Source of the DNA: Symbiodinium natans
Taxonomy: Eukaryota; Sar; Dinophyceae; Suessiales; Symbiodiniaceae
DNA: 64,000 nt
NCBI GenBank assembly: GCA_905221605.1
Contig: CAJNDS010002538.1
Span: 101,501 to 165,500, forward strand
Direction of reading: 5' to 3'
Part shown: positions 1 through 10,062 of the stretch, piece after piece
Layout of the letters: every line of letters begins with the position of its first letter
Position numbering within the stretch: position 1 is the stretch's first letter
Notes under the pieces: model-generated
What the model was told of the DNA's origin: nothing
What the model saw: only the letters and a program-made list of their open reading frames with translations
The model's database searches: none
Program-made: the position numbers and the translations under genes

Positions 1-1146
1 GGAGGCTCCTTCACTCTCGCCATGGCAGGCGAGGGCGGCATGAGCTCCATGCCGACCGAAGCGCTTGACTTCCCTGTTCGCCTCAGCAAGCTGGCGCTCC
101 AACTGACGACGCCGCTCCTGGCACTCCCCCTTCTCCACCAGCATCTGGCCCAGCTTGGCCTCTGCGTTTGTCAGCTGCTTGTTGAGCTGCTCACAGCGAT
201 CCTTGTAGACGGCATTCTCTACCAGGGTCTTGTTGTCTGGCTTGTTTCTGGAGACAGCCTCCACAGCAGCCAAACGGGTTGCGAGCTGCTCGCAACGCTC
301 CCTGTGCTTGCTGCACTCGTCTTGCAGCCTTTGAAGGTCGCAGTGTTTTCCTGATGCCTCAGCCTCTGATGCATCCAAGCGACGCGCGAGCTGCTCGCAC
401 CGGTCCTTCTGCGCGGCACCCTCGTCTTGCGCGGCTTGGAGCTCGCGTGCCTTGTGCGCTGCCGCCGCTTCCGCCACTGCCACACGCTCCGTGAGCAGCT
501 CGCACTCGCGCTTCGCGGCTTGGAGCTCCGCTTGCTTCTCTGCAGCTGCGGCCTGCGCCACCTCCAAGCTGGCGTTGAGCTGCGCGTTCTGCAATTTCTG
601 CTGCGAGAGCTCCTCCTTCGCGGAATGGAGCTCGGCCTCGGCGGCTTCCAGGCGCTCGCCCAGCTGCCTCTTCTCCTCCCGGAGCTGCTCCTCCTGGCCC
701 TTCGCCTCCACTTTCTGCCGCTTCCGCGCCGTCTCCTCGGCCTCCGCCTCGGCCGCCGCCAGCAGCCCAGCGAGCTCCGAGCAGCGAGGGCGGAAAACAG
801 CCTCCCACCACGGCCAAAGCGTCCAAAGCGTCCAACACCCAGCCTCTCGCTCCAGCCCCCCCTCCGAGAAGGATTGGACGCAGCACCGGCTCCACTCGCT
901 CCGCGCGTGCTGGAGGAGCAGCTCGGCGAGCCGCTCCTGGGAGCGGTCCTCGTTCAGATGGAGGAACAGCCGGGCCGCCGCCTCCGCCGGGTTCGCGGCC
1001 CAGAGCTCCACCAGCCGCGCCGCCAGCGCCTCGAGGGCGCGCTGCGCATCAGCAGGGTCGTACTTCGCCAAGTGCACGAAGGCGTCGAGGACGGTCTCCA
1101 GGGGCCAGCCGGCCGGGACCGCGGTCAGCTCCGGGAGATACGGCAT
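1..1146 (-). CDS. Coiled-coil protein, paralogue 1 (3' end outside window)
   Basis: The frame is open from the ATG at 1146 to the window edge (382 codons), so the C-terminus is missing. Residues 1-130 form a Trp-rich N-terminal domain containing VPAGWPLETVLDAFVHL, RLVELWA and EDRSQERLAELLLQHARSE. I do not recognise this domain, but it recurs in four other loci of the window. From about residue 130 the sequence is a long heptad-rich coiled coil (repeated ERLEAAEAEL, QLNASLE, KDRCEQLARRL, QERRRQLERQLAEA). Its paralogue at 19731-21696 continues into a Hint domain, so this gene may too, beyond position 1. The start matches the conserved MPxLxELT start of the paralogues. No function is assigned; a structural or scaffold role is only a guess. 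Confidence 0.8.
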   Translation of the reverse strand, partial: MPYLPELTAVPAGWPLETVLDAFVHLAKYDPADAQRALEALAARLVELWAANPAEAAARLFLHLNEDRSQERLAELLLQHARSEWSRCCVQSFSEGGLEREAGCWTLWTLWPWWEAVFRPRCSELAGLLAAAEAEAEETARKRQKVEAKGQEEQLREEKRQLGERLEAAEAELHSAKEELSQQKLQNAQLNASLEVAQAAAAEKQAELQAAKRECELLTERVAVAEAAAAHKARELQAAQDEGAAQKDRCEQLARRLDASEAEASGKHCDLQRLQDECSKHRERCEQLATRLAAVEAVSRNKPDNKTLVENAVYKDRCEQLNKQLTNAEAKLGQMLVEKGECQERRRQLERQLAEANREVKRFGRHGAHAALACHGESEGAS

Positions 1147-1380
1147 ATATGGCGAGCTTATGAGGACGGAAAAGGAGCACCTTTTTGAGTGTGGGCGAGC
1201 TCTCTCCTGGAGGTCGCTGTCTTTTGAGCCGGGCTCGGGCCTGCGCTCTTGAAAGAAAATGCGCACCTCTCCAAAGCGAAACTCTCACGCAAAAGATGCC
1301 CTCCACAGCCCTGAGACTGCAAACTCTGCGGAAACATCTGCGCAAACCGAGCAAGGCAGGTGTTTCGACAATTCACAAAA
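1147..1380 (-). promoter_or_regulatory. Conserved 5' flank of the coiled-coil family
   Basis: This flank is clearly similar to those at 10063-10330 and 21697-21830. Read on the minus strand it has a candidate trans-splice acceptor CTCCAG|GAGAGAGC (first exonic base about 1206) and then an A-rich/T-rich inverted repeat AAAAGGTGCTCCTTTT just before the ATG. Further upstream is a segment (CTCAGGGCTGTGGAGGGC on the minus strand, about 1300-1320) shared with the 10.2 kb copy. Dinoflagellate mRNAs are generally trans-spliced to a leader at an AG near the start codon, so the CCAG is the likely site; this is inferred. Confidence 0.5.
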
Positions 1381-1399
1381 GTTCACTAGCACGCTCGTG

Positions 1400-1968
1400 C
1401 CGCACGCCTTGGCACGCGACTCCGGGCATCTTCCACGCTATCTCTGTAGACGATCCTGAAGGCTTCGACTTAAAGACTTCATTTGGCTAAGTGGCTCAAG
1501 ACGAGGGCTGACTCTCAAGCGACCTGCGAGCCCTTAACGTAAGGCTGCTATGGGGCTGGGCTGTCGCGGGTGTCAGCCAGGGGCGGGGGGTCTCAAGCCC
1601 TGATGCTTCAGCCTTTCACTTAAATCCACTGCATGCCCAACCCCGAAAGCTGCGTACCCGTTGCCGAACTCAGATCCGCAGCGCCCCGTCAGGCCCATTT
1701 TAGGAACGTGACACGCATCGGATCCCTCTATTTGCAAAGCATTGTTGAAGGGGGGCGCACCTGGAATTTCTTTCAGGGTTCCTAAACAGCTTTTTGCAAC
1801 CTTCCGGGCCCACGGCTTAGCCCAAAGCCTTAATGATTAGTTTGTTCCTGGAAACCCTTGAAATCCCATTAAAACGGCCCCTCAAGACACGGCGAGGACC
1901 TCCCGAAAACATCCCCAACTCAGACTCAACTCTCGCCTCTGCCCGGCGGTTCCCTCTCTTCGCTGCAG
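1400..1968. other. Intergenic, no gene seen
   Basis: There is no convincing coding stretch and no telomere-unit array. The first 100 bases continue the weak similarity to the flank of the 8.7-10 kb gene (compare 1380-1440 with 10330-10400). Confidence 0.4.
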
Positions 1969-2068
1969 AAGATGGCGATCGCCAACGCCTCCCTCGAGGT
2001 CCACAACGCGACGGCGGCCGGTGGAGATGGAGGCCACCAGCACAGCTGGAACCTTCTCCACCCAACAA
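1969..2068 (+). other. Exon-like segment, arm 1 of an inverted duplication
   Basis: A pyrimidine-rich acceptor (TCTCTTCGCTGCAG) precedes an ATG at 1972 that opens about 33 codons (starts MAIANASLEVHNATAAGG). The same coding segment occurs in opposite orientation at 2226-2282. This could be the first coding exon of a small plus-strand gene or a relic. It is one of very few plus-strand candidates in the window. Confidence 0.3.
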
Positions 2069-2225
2069 GATCCTAACTAACAGCGCGCAACTCACCAAAC
2101 AAAAGGTGCACACAAATCTTGACAAGATCAACGCCACCTCCATTCATTTTCCATCATGCGGGATCCTTGAAGGGATCCGCTCTCTCCAGGCTCTAGACAG
2201 GGTCCCCGCCACGGCCCCGCGCCTC

Positions 2226-2290
2226 CACATGCACCGGCCGTCGCGTTGTGGACCTTGAGGGAGGCGTTGGTGATCGACAATGACTGGAGC
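2226..2290 (-). other. Exon-like segment, arm 2 of an inverted duplication
   Basis: The minus strand reads CTCTGCTCCAG and then codons for SITNASLKVHNATAGA, closely matching the plus-strand segment at 1969-2068 at DNA and protein level. The acceptor-like CCAG is kept. The two arms are about 200 bases apart. Confidence 0.3.
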
Positions 2291-2335
2291 AGAGGGCGCC
2301 TCCGCGGCTCGTTCTGAGGAGGGAGGGATTTCTCT

Positions 2336-2828
2336 AACCCTAAACCCTAAACCCTAAACCCTAAACCCTAAACCCTCAAAGGTCTTTGGGAACAAGTTGA
2401 GGCTTTCAGGCTGACCAGAAGCTCCACAGTAAGCTTTGGGTCCCTGTGGGCTGACCTTACCGTCACCTCTAAATCCCGAACTCTTGCCCTAAACCCTAAA
2501 CCCTAAACCCTAAACCCTAAACCCTAAACCGAAGCTCCCAAACTCCTCATTCTCCCCCCGACTTGTAGTTCTAGTCACTGGGATGTTCACCCTCATATAC
2601 TGACAGTCCTTGATAGGGATTCTACCCGCGATTCAATCCCCTATTAAGGGCTGTTCGTGTAAGGGGAACATCCCAACCCATAGCCCTAAACCCTAAACCC
2701 TATAGACCCTAAACCCTAAACCCTAAACCCTAAACCCTAAACCGAAAACCCTAAACCCTAAACCCTAAACCCTAAACCCTAAACCTAAGCCCTCAACAAA
2801 ACCCGAAACCCGAAACCCGAAACCCGAA
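2336..2828. repeat. CCCTAAA telomere-unit arrays
   Basis: Several runs of perfect CCCTAAA (about 2336-2376, 2489-2530, 2683-2790) are separated by unique DNA, and degenerate ACCCGAA units follow at 2799-2830. One MITE-like element lies between the runs. Confidence 0.9.
2580..2674. mobile_element. MITE-like element, family A copy 1
   Basis: The ends are inverted repeats: GGGATGTTC...ACAGTCCTT on the left and AAGGGCTGT...GGGGAACATCCC on the right. The element is about 95 bases long with no coding capacity. A second full copy is at 54118-54215 and right-half copies are near 32805-32849 and 62362-62379. It is a non-autonomous inverted-repeat element by structure; its class is unknown. Confidence 0.55.
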
Positions 2829-3194
2829 ACCCTAAACCCACACCCCATAATGGCTTTTGTCATGCAGGGGTGGATTCGTGCTCACAAGGCTGTGGCGCTC
2901 AAAGGATGCTTCCTGAACTCTTACGATGCAGAAGAAGCCCTCATAGAACCTTCCATAGAGAGGGTTTAGTGCTCAGGGTTTAGTGCTCAGGGTTTAGGGA
3001 CCCCCGGAACTTTCATATGGAGTCATATGCCAGCATAGGCACGAAACAGTGAGAAACCATGCGAGCACCGAGGTACTAGAGCCGATGACAGTCTTTCGCC
3101 TTTCGCGAGCCCGAGCGTCCAACAGCAACAGTTTGACCAATTCCCGCGCTCAATGCAAGCAAGCTTTGAGACAAATACAGTGCTCTGCACGCTG

Positions 3195-3335
3195 GAACCT
3201 CAAACCCTAAAGCCTAACCCCTAAGCCCTAAACCCCTAAGCCCTAAACCCCTAAGCCCTAAGCCCTAAGCCCTAAGCCCTAAGCCCTAAACCCCTAAGCC
3301 CTAAGCCCTAAACCCTAAACCCTAAACCCTTCACG
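3195..3335. repeat. CCCTAAG/CCCTAAA array
   Basis: Telomere-like units here are mostly the variant CCCTAAG, with a few CCCTAAA. The unique sequence on either side, 2840-3190 and 3340-3430, shows no gene. Confidence 0.8.
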
Positions 3336-3436
3336 AAGGGTTATGTAGGTTCAGAGGCTCATGGGCTCAGAGGGTCTAGGCTAAAAGGGGGTTGAGTTCA
3401 GGGTTCAGGGCTCCCCACACCGAAGCCGCCAAATCT

Positions 3437-3677
3437 ACAGGGTTTAGGGTTTAGGGTTTAGGGTTTAGGGTTTAGGGTTTAGGGTTTATAGGGTTCAGGG
3501 CTCAGGATGCGCCCGAGCCTCGGGGCCCTCCATGGTCTTCCGCAGGCTCGGGCGCTTGGGGGGGCCGACCTGCAGCTTGAAGGGGGTTTAGGGTTTAGGG
3601 TTTAGGGTTTAGGGTTTAGGGTTTAGGGTTTAGGGTTTAGGGTTTAGGGTTTAGGGCTTAGGGTTTAGGGTTTAGGG
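3437..3677. repeat. TTTAGGG arrays around a short GC-rich island
   Basis: Two TTTAGGG runs (3437-3490 and 3585-3677) flank a unique island at 3500-3583. Unlike most islands further right, both flanks here are in the same orientation. Confidence 0.85.
3500..3566 (-). other. Possible isolated exon
   Basis: On the minus strand a CTGCAG acceptor is followed by an open stretch reading VGPPKRPSLRKTMEGPEARA. It resembles the verified exon islands further right, being a GC-rich unique segment bordered by telomere units. No neighbouring exons could be joined to it. Confidence 0.25.
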
Positions 3678-3679
3678 AT

Positions 3680-5100
3680 CCGGTTTAGGGGAGCCCTGAT
3701 AGTGTTTTTCTAGGGATCATGTAGGCAGCTCCCGTCTCCCCCCCGCTGGAATGTTTAGGGCTCTTATGGGGTTGATAGGGCTTTTGTAGGGCTTCTGTAG
3801 GGCTTCTGCAGGCTTGCAAGGCGGACAGTGCCTGTAGGGTTTGTAGTGAAGGGGACCGACTCTACCTGAGGAACCCTTAAACCTACTTGTGTATAAATAG
3901 TTCAGAATAAGGCCTACATGGGTTCAGGTATGGGGTTCGTATGCAGGGTTTGGGGGTTTAGGGTTTGGGGTTCAGGGTTTACAATTTTATCTTTCAGGGC
4001 TTGGGCGGCTTAGATTTTAGAGCCTTAACCCCAAACAGTAATAAGGTTTTCAGTAAGGGGTTCGCAGATGAGATTGCCCTAGCCTATATGTTGTCCGCCT
4101 GGGCTCGTGGCTCAGGGCTTGGGGCTTCATTCAGCAGGGTTTCGGGTTCAAGGATTCTGGTCTCCGGATTTGGTCCCGGAAAAGAGAATACCCAGCTCAA
4201 GCTGAAGATGATGTACATGAGCGGCTTAATTAGCAACCACAACCAGAGTGGCTCAGAATGAGCCCTCAGCCCTGAACCCTGAACCCAAACCGTGAAACCC
4301 TGAACCCAAAACCCCAAACCCTGAACCCAAAGCACTAAACCCAGAAAATCCCGAAACTCCTCATGCCCTAAGCCTAAGCCCTAAGCCCTAAGCCCTAAGC
4401 CCTAAGCCCCAAGCCCTAAACCCTGACCCCCAAACCCTAAATAGTACTCACTCTGGAGCAGTGGCCCGAACTTGGAATCCCAACCCCCACCTTAAGAACC
4501 CAAAACCTACTTCTTTGCAGGTTACCCAAGAACTCAATAAGGGGCTTAGGGTTTAGGGTTTAGGGTTTAGGGTTCAGGGTTTAGGGTTTAGGGTTTAGGG
4601 TTTAGCATTTAGTGAAGAACCTACAAACAAGTAGGTAGGTTTTGGGGTTCTTAAGGCAGGCCGGCCGGAAGCGACCGATCAGGACTTGCGGGCTTTCACT
4701 TAGAAGGAAGGCTTTGGGGTTTAGGATCTCGGGTTTAGGGTGTTGGGTTTTTTGGGTTTTGAGTTTATAGGAAAAAGGGTTCAGGGTTTAGGGGTACCTT
4801 GCATGAGCGAATCCTACCCTTTGAGGGCTATGTTCGGGTCCCGTACATCACCTTTTTCATGGGCTTGTGCACATGGGCCTCTTTGCCTGGTGAGCAGCTT
4901 GCAGAGCTCGCGGAATCGGTCTCAGGCTTGGCCTCCTGCAGTGAATCTGAGTGTAGGCACAGCGCGTGCAGGCCCCGACCCAGAAAGAGCTGCAGGAGGT
5001 ATGGCCCACAACCTGGGACACTATGTACGTAGAGTTTAGTAGCAACTACTCTTTTAATGAGTATAGGTAGAACCCCATAAAACTGTAGGTAGAGAGGGTC
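3680..5100. other. No gene seen; degenerate telomere-unit DNA
   Basis: A mosaic of degenerate TTTAGGG/CCCTAAA units (notably 4370-4440 CCCTAAG and 4540-4612 TTTAGGG) and unique sequence. The open frame at 3965-4261 is low-complexity and not protein-like. A GC-rich 40-base patch at 4655-4695 sits between arrays like the exon islands but is too short to judge. Confidence 0.4.
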
Positions 5101-5104
5101 CCAG

Positions 5105-6420
5105 GAACAGGGGAGAGCTAGGGTGCCGTTCATGCCCAGGAGGGAGAAGCTGCTGGTGGTCACGAAGAAGGCAGCTCCGGCCCGCGCTTCTTGTGGCGTG
5201 TCTTCAAAGTGGCGCTTCCACTCCTAGAACACCAGGATCGGGAAGCTGACGAGGATGTACACAGCAAGGAGCCTGGTCATCAACTTCATGATGAAGCATC
5301 GCTCGTCCCTGGAGCTTCGGTAGATCACGATGGCGAGCAGGACCCTGCACGCAACAGGGAGGCTCTGAATCACCACATGAACCCAGGGGTGCGGACACAC
5401 AATGTCGTCGAGAAGGCGCAGCGCCGCGATCAGACCAAACGGAACTAGTGCTAGGACGGGCACGGATATCTCTTCGTGCCCGGCCTCCTGAATCCCAACC
5501 CCCGCACGGGCGACCTGTCTCAGGGTCGGCGTTGACATCCCAGCGGCCAGGAGGACTCGGATGGCGTAGTCCACGGCTTCCGTGTTGGCCCCGATCTCCG
5601 CATGAATCCGCGCGGCATCCTCGGCCCTGGAGCAGGTTGCGTGAGCAATTGAACCCCGGAACCCTCGCTGGAGCTGCAGGGCTTCCTCCGCCCTGGAGAG
5701 GCTGTTGACACGGTCCACCGCCATCAAGCAGCAGAAGACTACGAAGAAAATCAGAAGCACCCATTGCTCTACGAGTGCTGCATTGCTCGCTTCGAATCCT
5801 GGAAGGTCCAGGAAGCCGTGGACGACGTGCCATTGCACTGTCAGCAGCTAATGCTCCAATCCCGTTCAATACAACTCGGCACCCATTGTGTTGAAAAGTC
5901 GTGCTAGCCAGAGCACTGGCTACCGCGAGACATAACGCCACAAGACTGATAACGTGGTGGGCGTCAGTGCCCAGAGCAGTTCGCGCCCATAGCTCTAGAG
6001 CCAATGCAATAATCACACCTGACACTCCAAGCAGAAGTGTCCGGAACAAAGCTGTGCCCATCTCCTTTCTGTTCGAGCGCCTGGCAATGAGAATCGTCTT
6101 TCCTGTCTCATGGGCGCAGTATGCCTCATAACAACACCAGAGCCTCGTGTATACGCTGCATTCACGATTTGGAACAACAAGGACGTAAGTGGAGGCTTGC
6201 AGAGCCAGCGCAAAAATGGCGAATTGCCAGGGGACTGTCGCAGTCCAGGCCTCCCGGGTGCCTCATCAAGGCCCAGCGCACCTTGCCGGCCTGCTCCGTC
6301 ACCGGCATGATGTGCTTCTCGTTGACAAGGTAGATGCTGGGCCCATGAACCTCGTCAGAGGGGCTCAGCTCGCCATCAGAAACGGCCCTGCGCACCTCCT
6401 GCTTCAGGTACTTCAGGTCT
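5105..6420 (-). pseudogene. TIR-like/multi-TM membrane protein, decayed
   Basis: Read downward from 6420 the locus encodes DLKYLKQEVRRAVSDG and VHGPSIYLVNEKHIMPVTEQ. A break near 6230 follows, then YVLVVPNRECSVYTRLWCCYE and GKTILIARRS. I associate this order with a large dinoflagellate family having a Toll/TIR-like fold, but a stretch usually found between the two parts seems missing. Hydrophobic segments follow: LFRTLLLGVSGVIIALAL, VISLVALCLAVASALA, WVLLIFFVVFCCLMA, VPVLALVPFGLIAAL and LLAVYILVSFPILVF. Damage: a frameshift near 6230, another near 5845, and an in-frame TAG at 5224-5226, after which the same frame runs on (EWKRHFEDTPQEARAGAAFF). Family assignment is from memory of typical motifs; a spliced functional gene is less likely. 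Confidence 0.5.
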
Positions 6421-6747
6421 GCGTACGGCGTACGTCACGCACCAGCGATCCGGAGGAACCGACTCGTGCAAGGCCACGGCCTCCTCCGTCGTGTATCGCC
6501 GAGAGGTGCGGGAGTGGCCCCGCAGCATTGCATTTGGAGCAGTCTGGTATGTTGTGTTGCGACATGCCTTTTGAGCAGACTGAGGATAGCAACTTGTCTC
6601 CCGGCCTCCATTCTGCTGTAACTACGGGAGGCGTGCAGATCACAAGAGAATATTCGCAGTCAGAAATACAGCTTCACCCCTCAAGAACCAACTGTGGCTC
6701 CCGGCTAGGGGGCGAAGTTGATCGGGATGGCCTGATGAGCTCCCTAT
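6421..6747. other. Upstream remains of the TIR-like locus
   Basis: The minus strand near 6425-6480 reads ALHESVPPDRWCVTYA in a different frame from the TIR-like part, so it may be another eroded piece of that gene. Nothing else is supported. Confidence 0.25.
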
Positions 6748-6841
6748 CAACCCTAAACCCTATATGAACCCTAAACCCTAAACCCTAAACCCTAAGCCCT
6801 AAACCCTAAACCCTAAACCCCAAGCCCTAAACCCTAAACCG
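6748..6841. repeat. CCCTAAA array
   Basis: About a dozen CCCTAAA units with CCCTAAG and CCCCAAG variants. The stretch from 6842 to 7510 has no supported gene; 7240-7350 is AT-rich (TATATATATA). Confidence 0.85.
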
Positions 6842-7514
6842 ACTCCGCAAGTTCAAGCGAGGGACTTGGGGAGCGAATGCAATTCCACACCAAGGAAACC
6901 CCAAAGTATGGCTGACGAGGGCGTAATCCAAAGTATCCTTGTTAGGCTGACGCAAGCTGCGCTTTTGGAAAGGTAGGAGGGGGTGGGGGGGTGTACCACA
7001 AACCTCAACCGATGAGTCTTAAACCTCAAGCCCTGAACCCTAAACCCCGTAAACCCTAAATGGGCTTAGGAACCTCAACCCTAAACCCTAAACCTAAACC
7101 TTAAACCCCACACCGGTTCGAGTTTTGGGCTTCACGCGTTGGAGGCTCGCGGTTGAAGGCTTTCGGGAAAGCCTCTACCCACCACAACTTGAACTCGTAA
7201 GAGCCCAAAACCTGCATTTTGCAGCTTCCTTCGGAAGCCTACATAGTTATATATATATATGTATTTATATTTTATTAATCTTTTATTTTTATTTATCGGC
7301 TTTATCCAATTTTCCATATTTATACATATATTTCTTCTCTATACATGTATACACATTGCTTCTTCATAAGCGTGCTCGTAAGACACCAAAAAAGAGGCTC
7401 GGGGCTCCTACGGCACACCCCTAGCCCTACGCCCCAAGGCTACACCCCTGTACTCCCTAACATAGGGTTCCAGGGTTTATGGGGTTTCATTTCATACGGT
7501 TTATAGGGTTGAGA

Positions 7515-7560
7515 GGTTTAGGGTTTAGGGTTTAGGGTTTAGGGTTTAGGGTTTAGGGTG
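7515..7560. repeat. TTTAGGG array
   Basis: Six TTTAGGG units. The following 700 bases to about 8300 hold no convincing gene. Confidence 0.85.
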
Positions 7561-8309
7561 TGGGCACTATCGGGATTTCGATGCTCCGCGGGATGCTCTG
7601 CAGGAATCGATGCTTGTGGGCACTCCACGTCGGTGAGTTCCCACCATGGGTGACTGTGCTACTTCTATCTCAAGTCACCTCCATCGACCCCAAGCTCTCC
7701 CCTATTCCTCCCTATACAAGATCTATAAACTTGAAAGCATAGAGTCCCTTACCAATCACTTCAACCCAGACGTCAAGCCATAACCGCTAAACCCTAATAC
7801 TTATAAGCCCTAGACTTCCAAAACCCCGAAAGTCCCTGAGACCCTACAAGTACACTCCTTAGAAAGCTGAACTCCAACAAAAACCCCCATGAACCCTAAA
7901 CCCCAAATGGCGCCTTTGGGGGACTGGGGCGATGACGTGGCCAATTCAGGCCCCAGGCTTCTTGTGGGAGGCTCCTGCAACAAAGGGGAGTTGAGGTGTA
8001 CGGTTTGTAGGTTTAGGGTTTGGGGCTTGGGCTTGTGGGTTTCGATTTAGTATTTGGGGTTCTTCAGGTTTTGCTATAGGCTTAAGGTCGGGGACTTGGT
8101 ATTTGGGAGTTACAAGTATATAAGGCTTACAGGGTTTAGGGGATGTGGGCTTTCTAGGGCGTGTAAGGTTGAGGATCTATAGGTATGGCTTGATTTGGCA
8201 GGGGGCATGTTTAGGGTGCTATTGCTTTGTGCTGCCCTGGGCAGGCTGCTGCATCTGCTCCGGAGCTTTCTGGGAACGCTGCGAGCGCGGCGAAGTACAG
8301 GCACTGCCA

Positions 8310-8640
8310 CGCCTGCGAGCTGCCTGCGGTCTCCAGCGCAAGCTTCAAAATTGCGAGCCCCTGAGCAGCAGGGAAGAAACTTACAAGCCTTCATGCTGGC
8401 ACTGCGCGCCCTGGAGAAGAAACACATCCCAGATCCTGTATGTGCCAGATCCGCTTTCGACTGAAGTGGACCGTTATATTAACATCATAGGGCCGCGTGC
8501 ACGGCACTCCAGCGACCCTGGCGACAAACCAAGAAGCGTCAGGCACTGGCGGGGCAGCCGTGCACTAAGCGTCTTGACAGCGTTGGCCAGAGATCTGCGA
8601 ATGAAGCTGCGGGGCTCTCTATATGACTCTATGGCTCACA
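8310..8640. repeat. Duplicated 3' flank of the coiled-coil/Hint gene
   Basis: This segment resembles 19200-19640 and, more weakly, 28390-28500. Shared landmarks are CAAAATTGCGAGCC, TTCATGCTGGCACTGC / TTCGTGCTGGCACTGC and GGGCCGCGTGCAC with the following CACTCCAGCG. Each copy lies just downstream of a member of the coiled-coil family, so gene and flank were copied together. Open frames across it are not conserved between copies, which argues against coding. Confidence 0.55.
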
Positions 8641-8673
8641 AGCTTCCCATGGATCTCTATACAATGGCGTCAC

Positions 8674-10062
8674 TCAGTACGTGTTGCCAGCTGTGTTGGG
8701 AATGGAGAAACGTCCATCTGCCGTCTGGTCGGCCTGTCGTGCGCCCCGCTGCCACATCCCACCGCGGCGAGTTGGCGCCTTCCTCTTCTGGCCCTTGCTG
8801 AGGATGCAGGGTGGGCAAGAGAAGACGGCGATGGGCAAGTCGGGCTCGAACACGATCTTCAGCACCTCGCACGGCTTGTGCTGGACGTCGACCTTTGTCA
8901 GAGGCGTGGGCTCGCCAGAATCCATCATCACCAGGTCGCCTGCCTTCAAGTCGCCTGCTTCCACGTAGCCCGAACCCTCGACATGGTGGGTCTGGACCAG
9001 ATGGTTCGAGGTCACCCGCAGCAACGCTGCCCCAGCCTGCAAGTTGACGACTTCGGTGGCTCGGTCTTTCTTCACCTCCACAACCTTCAAGAGACTGGTG
9101 TCATCCCCGGCCACCACCCGCGACCCTTTCTGGAGGTCCCGGCCCATCAGGAAGAAGTCGGTGCCGTAGCTCCGGGTCTTGAAGATTGCGTCCGGCATGA
9201 AGCAGTCCGGCTTCACGGAGAACCAGGAGGAGCGGCTCAGGATCGATGAGGCGACGTCCTCTTCCGCCACGCCGCGTCCCAGCGACGCAGGGCCATCGCA
9301 GAGCACCGGTCCAGCGTTCAGCCGCAGGGCCTCCTCCTTTGCCTCCAACAGCTGGCGGTACAGCTGCTGGCAGCGCTCTTCCGCCGCCAGGCGACGCTCC
9401 AGCTGTCGGCAGCGCTGCTTCGACTTGCCGAGCTCGCTTTCCCGCTCGGCTGCCTTTGCGGCCGATGCCTCTGACTCAGCCAGGCGATCTGCGAGCCGGC
9501 CGCGCTCGTCATGTGCTGCCTGGAGCTGTGCTGCCCGTTCTTCTGCCGCGGCTAGGCGGTCTGAGAGCTCTCGGCACTTGGCGCGCTCCTCCCGCAGCTG
9601 CGCCTCCTTCTCCTCCACTTTCTGCCGCTTCCGCGCCGTCTCCTCGGCCTCCGCCTCGGCCGCTGCCAGCCGCCCAGCGAGCTCCGAGCAGCGAGGGCGG
9701 AGACGAGCCTCCCACCACTCCGGCGGAGGCGTCCAACTCACAGCCTCTCGCTTCAGCCCCGCCTCCGAGAAGGAGATGACCCTCCACCGGCTCACCTCGC
9801 TCCGCCCGTGCTGGACGAGCAGCTCGGCGAGCCGCTCCTGGGAGCGGTCCTCGTTCAGACCGCGCCAGGCCGCCGCCTCCGCCGGCCGCGCGGCCCAGAG
9901 CTCCACCAGCCGCGCCGCCAGCGCCTCTTGGGCGCGCTGCGCATCGGCGCGCTGCACACCGAGGTGATTAGGGTTGAGCCTCACCAAGTGCACGAAGGCG
10001 TCGAGGACGGTTTTCAGGGGCCAGCCGGCCGGGGCCGCGGTCAGCTCCCAGAGCTTCGGCAT
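8674..10062 (-). CDS. Coiled-coil protein with C-terminal Hint domain, paralogue 2
   Basis: An uninterrupted frame ends at TGA 8674-8676. I prefer the ATG at 10062 (MPKLWELT), matching both paralogues, over the in-frame ATG at 10092; it gives 462 residues. In order: the Trp-rich domain seen in paralogue 1 (residues 1-120), a coiled coil (about 120-265), an acidic linker ending SRSSWFSVKPD, then a Hint (Hedgehog/intein) module. The Hint start Cys is codon 9204-9202 and is followed by VVAGDD and by RVTSNHLVQTHHV, whose Thr and His fit the TxxH block. It ends VFSCPPCILSKG and a basic tail. Hint domains self-cleave at the start Cys by N-S acyl shift; Hedgehog-type ones need no C-terminal Asn. Self-processing here is inferred, and the natural substrate is unknown. 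Confidence 0.82.
   Translation of the reverse strand: MPKLWELTAAPAGWPLKTVLDAFVHLVRLNPNHLGVQRADAQRAQEALAARLVELWAARPAEAAAWRGLNEDRSQERLAELLVQHGRSEVSRWRVISFSEAGLKREAVSWTPPPEWWEARLRPRCSELAGRLAAAEAEAEETARKRQKVEEKEAQLREERAKCRELSDRLAAAEERAAQLQAAHDERGRLADRLAESEASAAKAAERESELGKSKQRCRQLERRLAAEERCQQLYRQLLEAKEEALRLNAGPVLCDGPASLGRGVAEEDVASSILSRSSWFSVKPDCFMPDAIFKTRSYGTDFFLMGRDLQKGSRVVAGDDTSLLKVVEVKKDRATEVVNLQAGAALLRVTSNHLVQTHHVEGSGYVEAGDLKAGDLVMMDSGEPTPLTKVDVQHKPCEVLKIVFEPDLPIAVFSCPPCILSKGQKRKAPTRRGGMWQRGARQADQTADGRFSIPNTAGNTY

Noticed and set aside
427-1252. Plus-strand frames opposite the coiled-coil genes (1, 9 and 20-21 kb)
   Set aside because: Shadows of GC-rich heptad-repeat coding sequence; the minus-strand frames have conserved starts, domains and paralogy.
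1480-1500. Dinoflagellate spliced-leader sequence (GGCTAAGTGGCTCAAG)
   Set aside because: It only loosely resembles the known leader ending GGCTCAAG; no full match anywhere in the window.
2336-2830. A true chromosome end or subtelomere
   Set aside because: Arrays are short, interrupted, in both orientations and spread over 60 kb with genes between them; none is terminal in the window.
7125-7424. Frame at 7125-7424 with TM-like content
   Set aside because: The hydrophobic stretch comes from AT-rich simple sequence (TATATATATA); no start context or homologous features.
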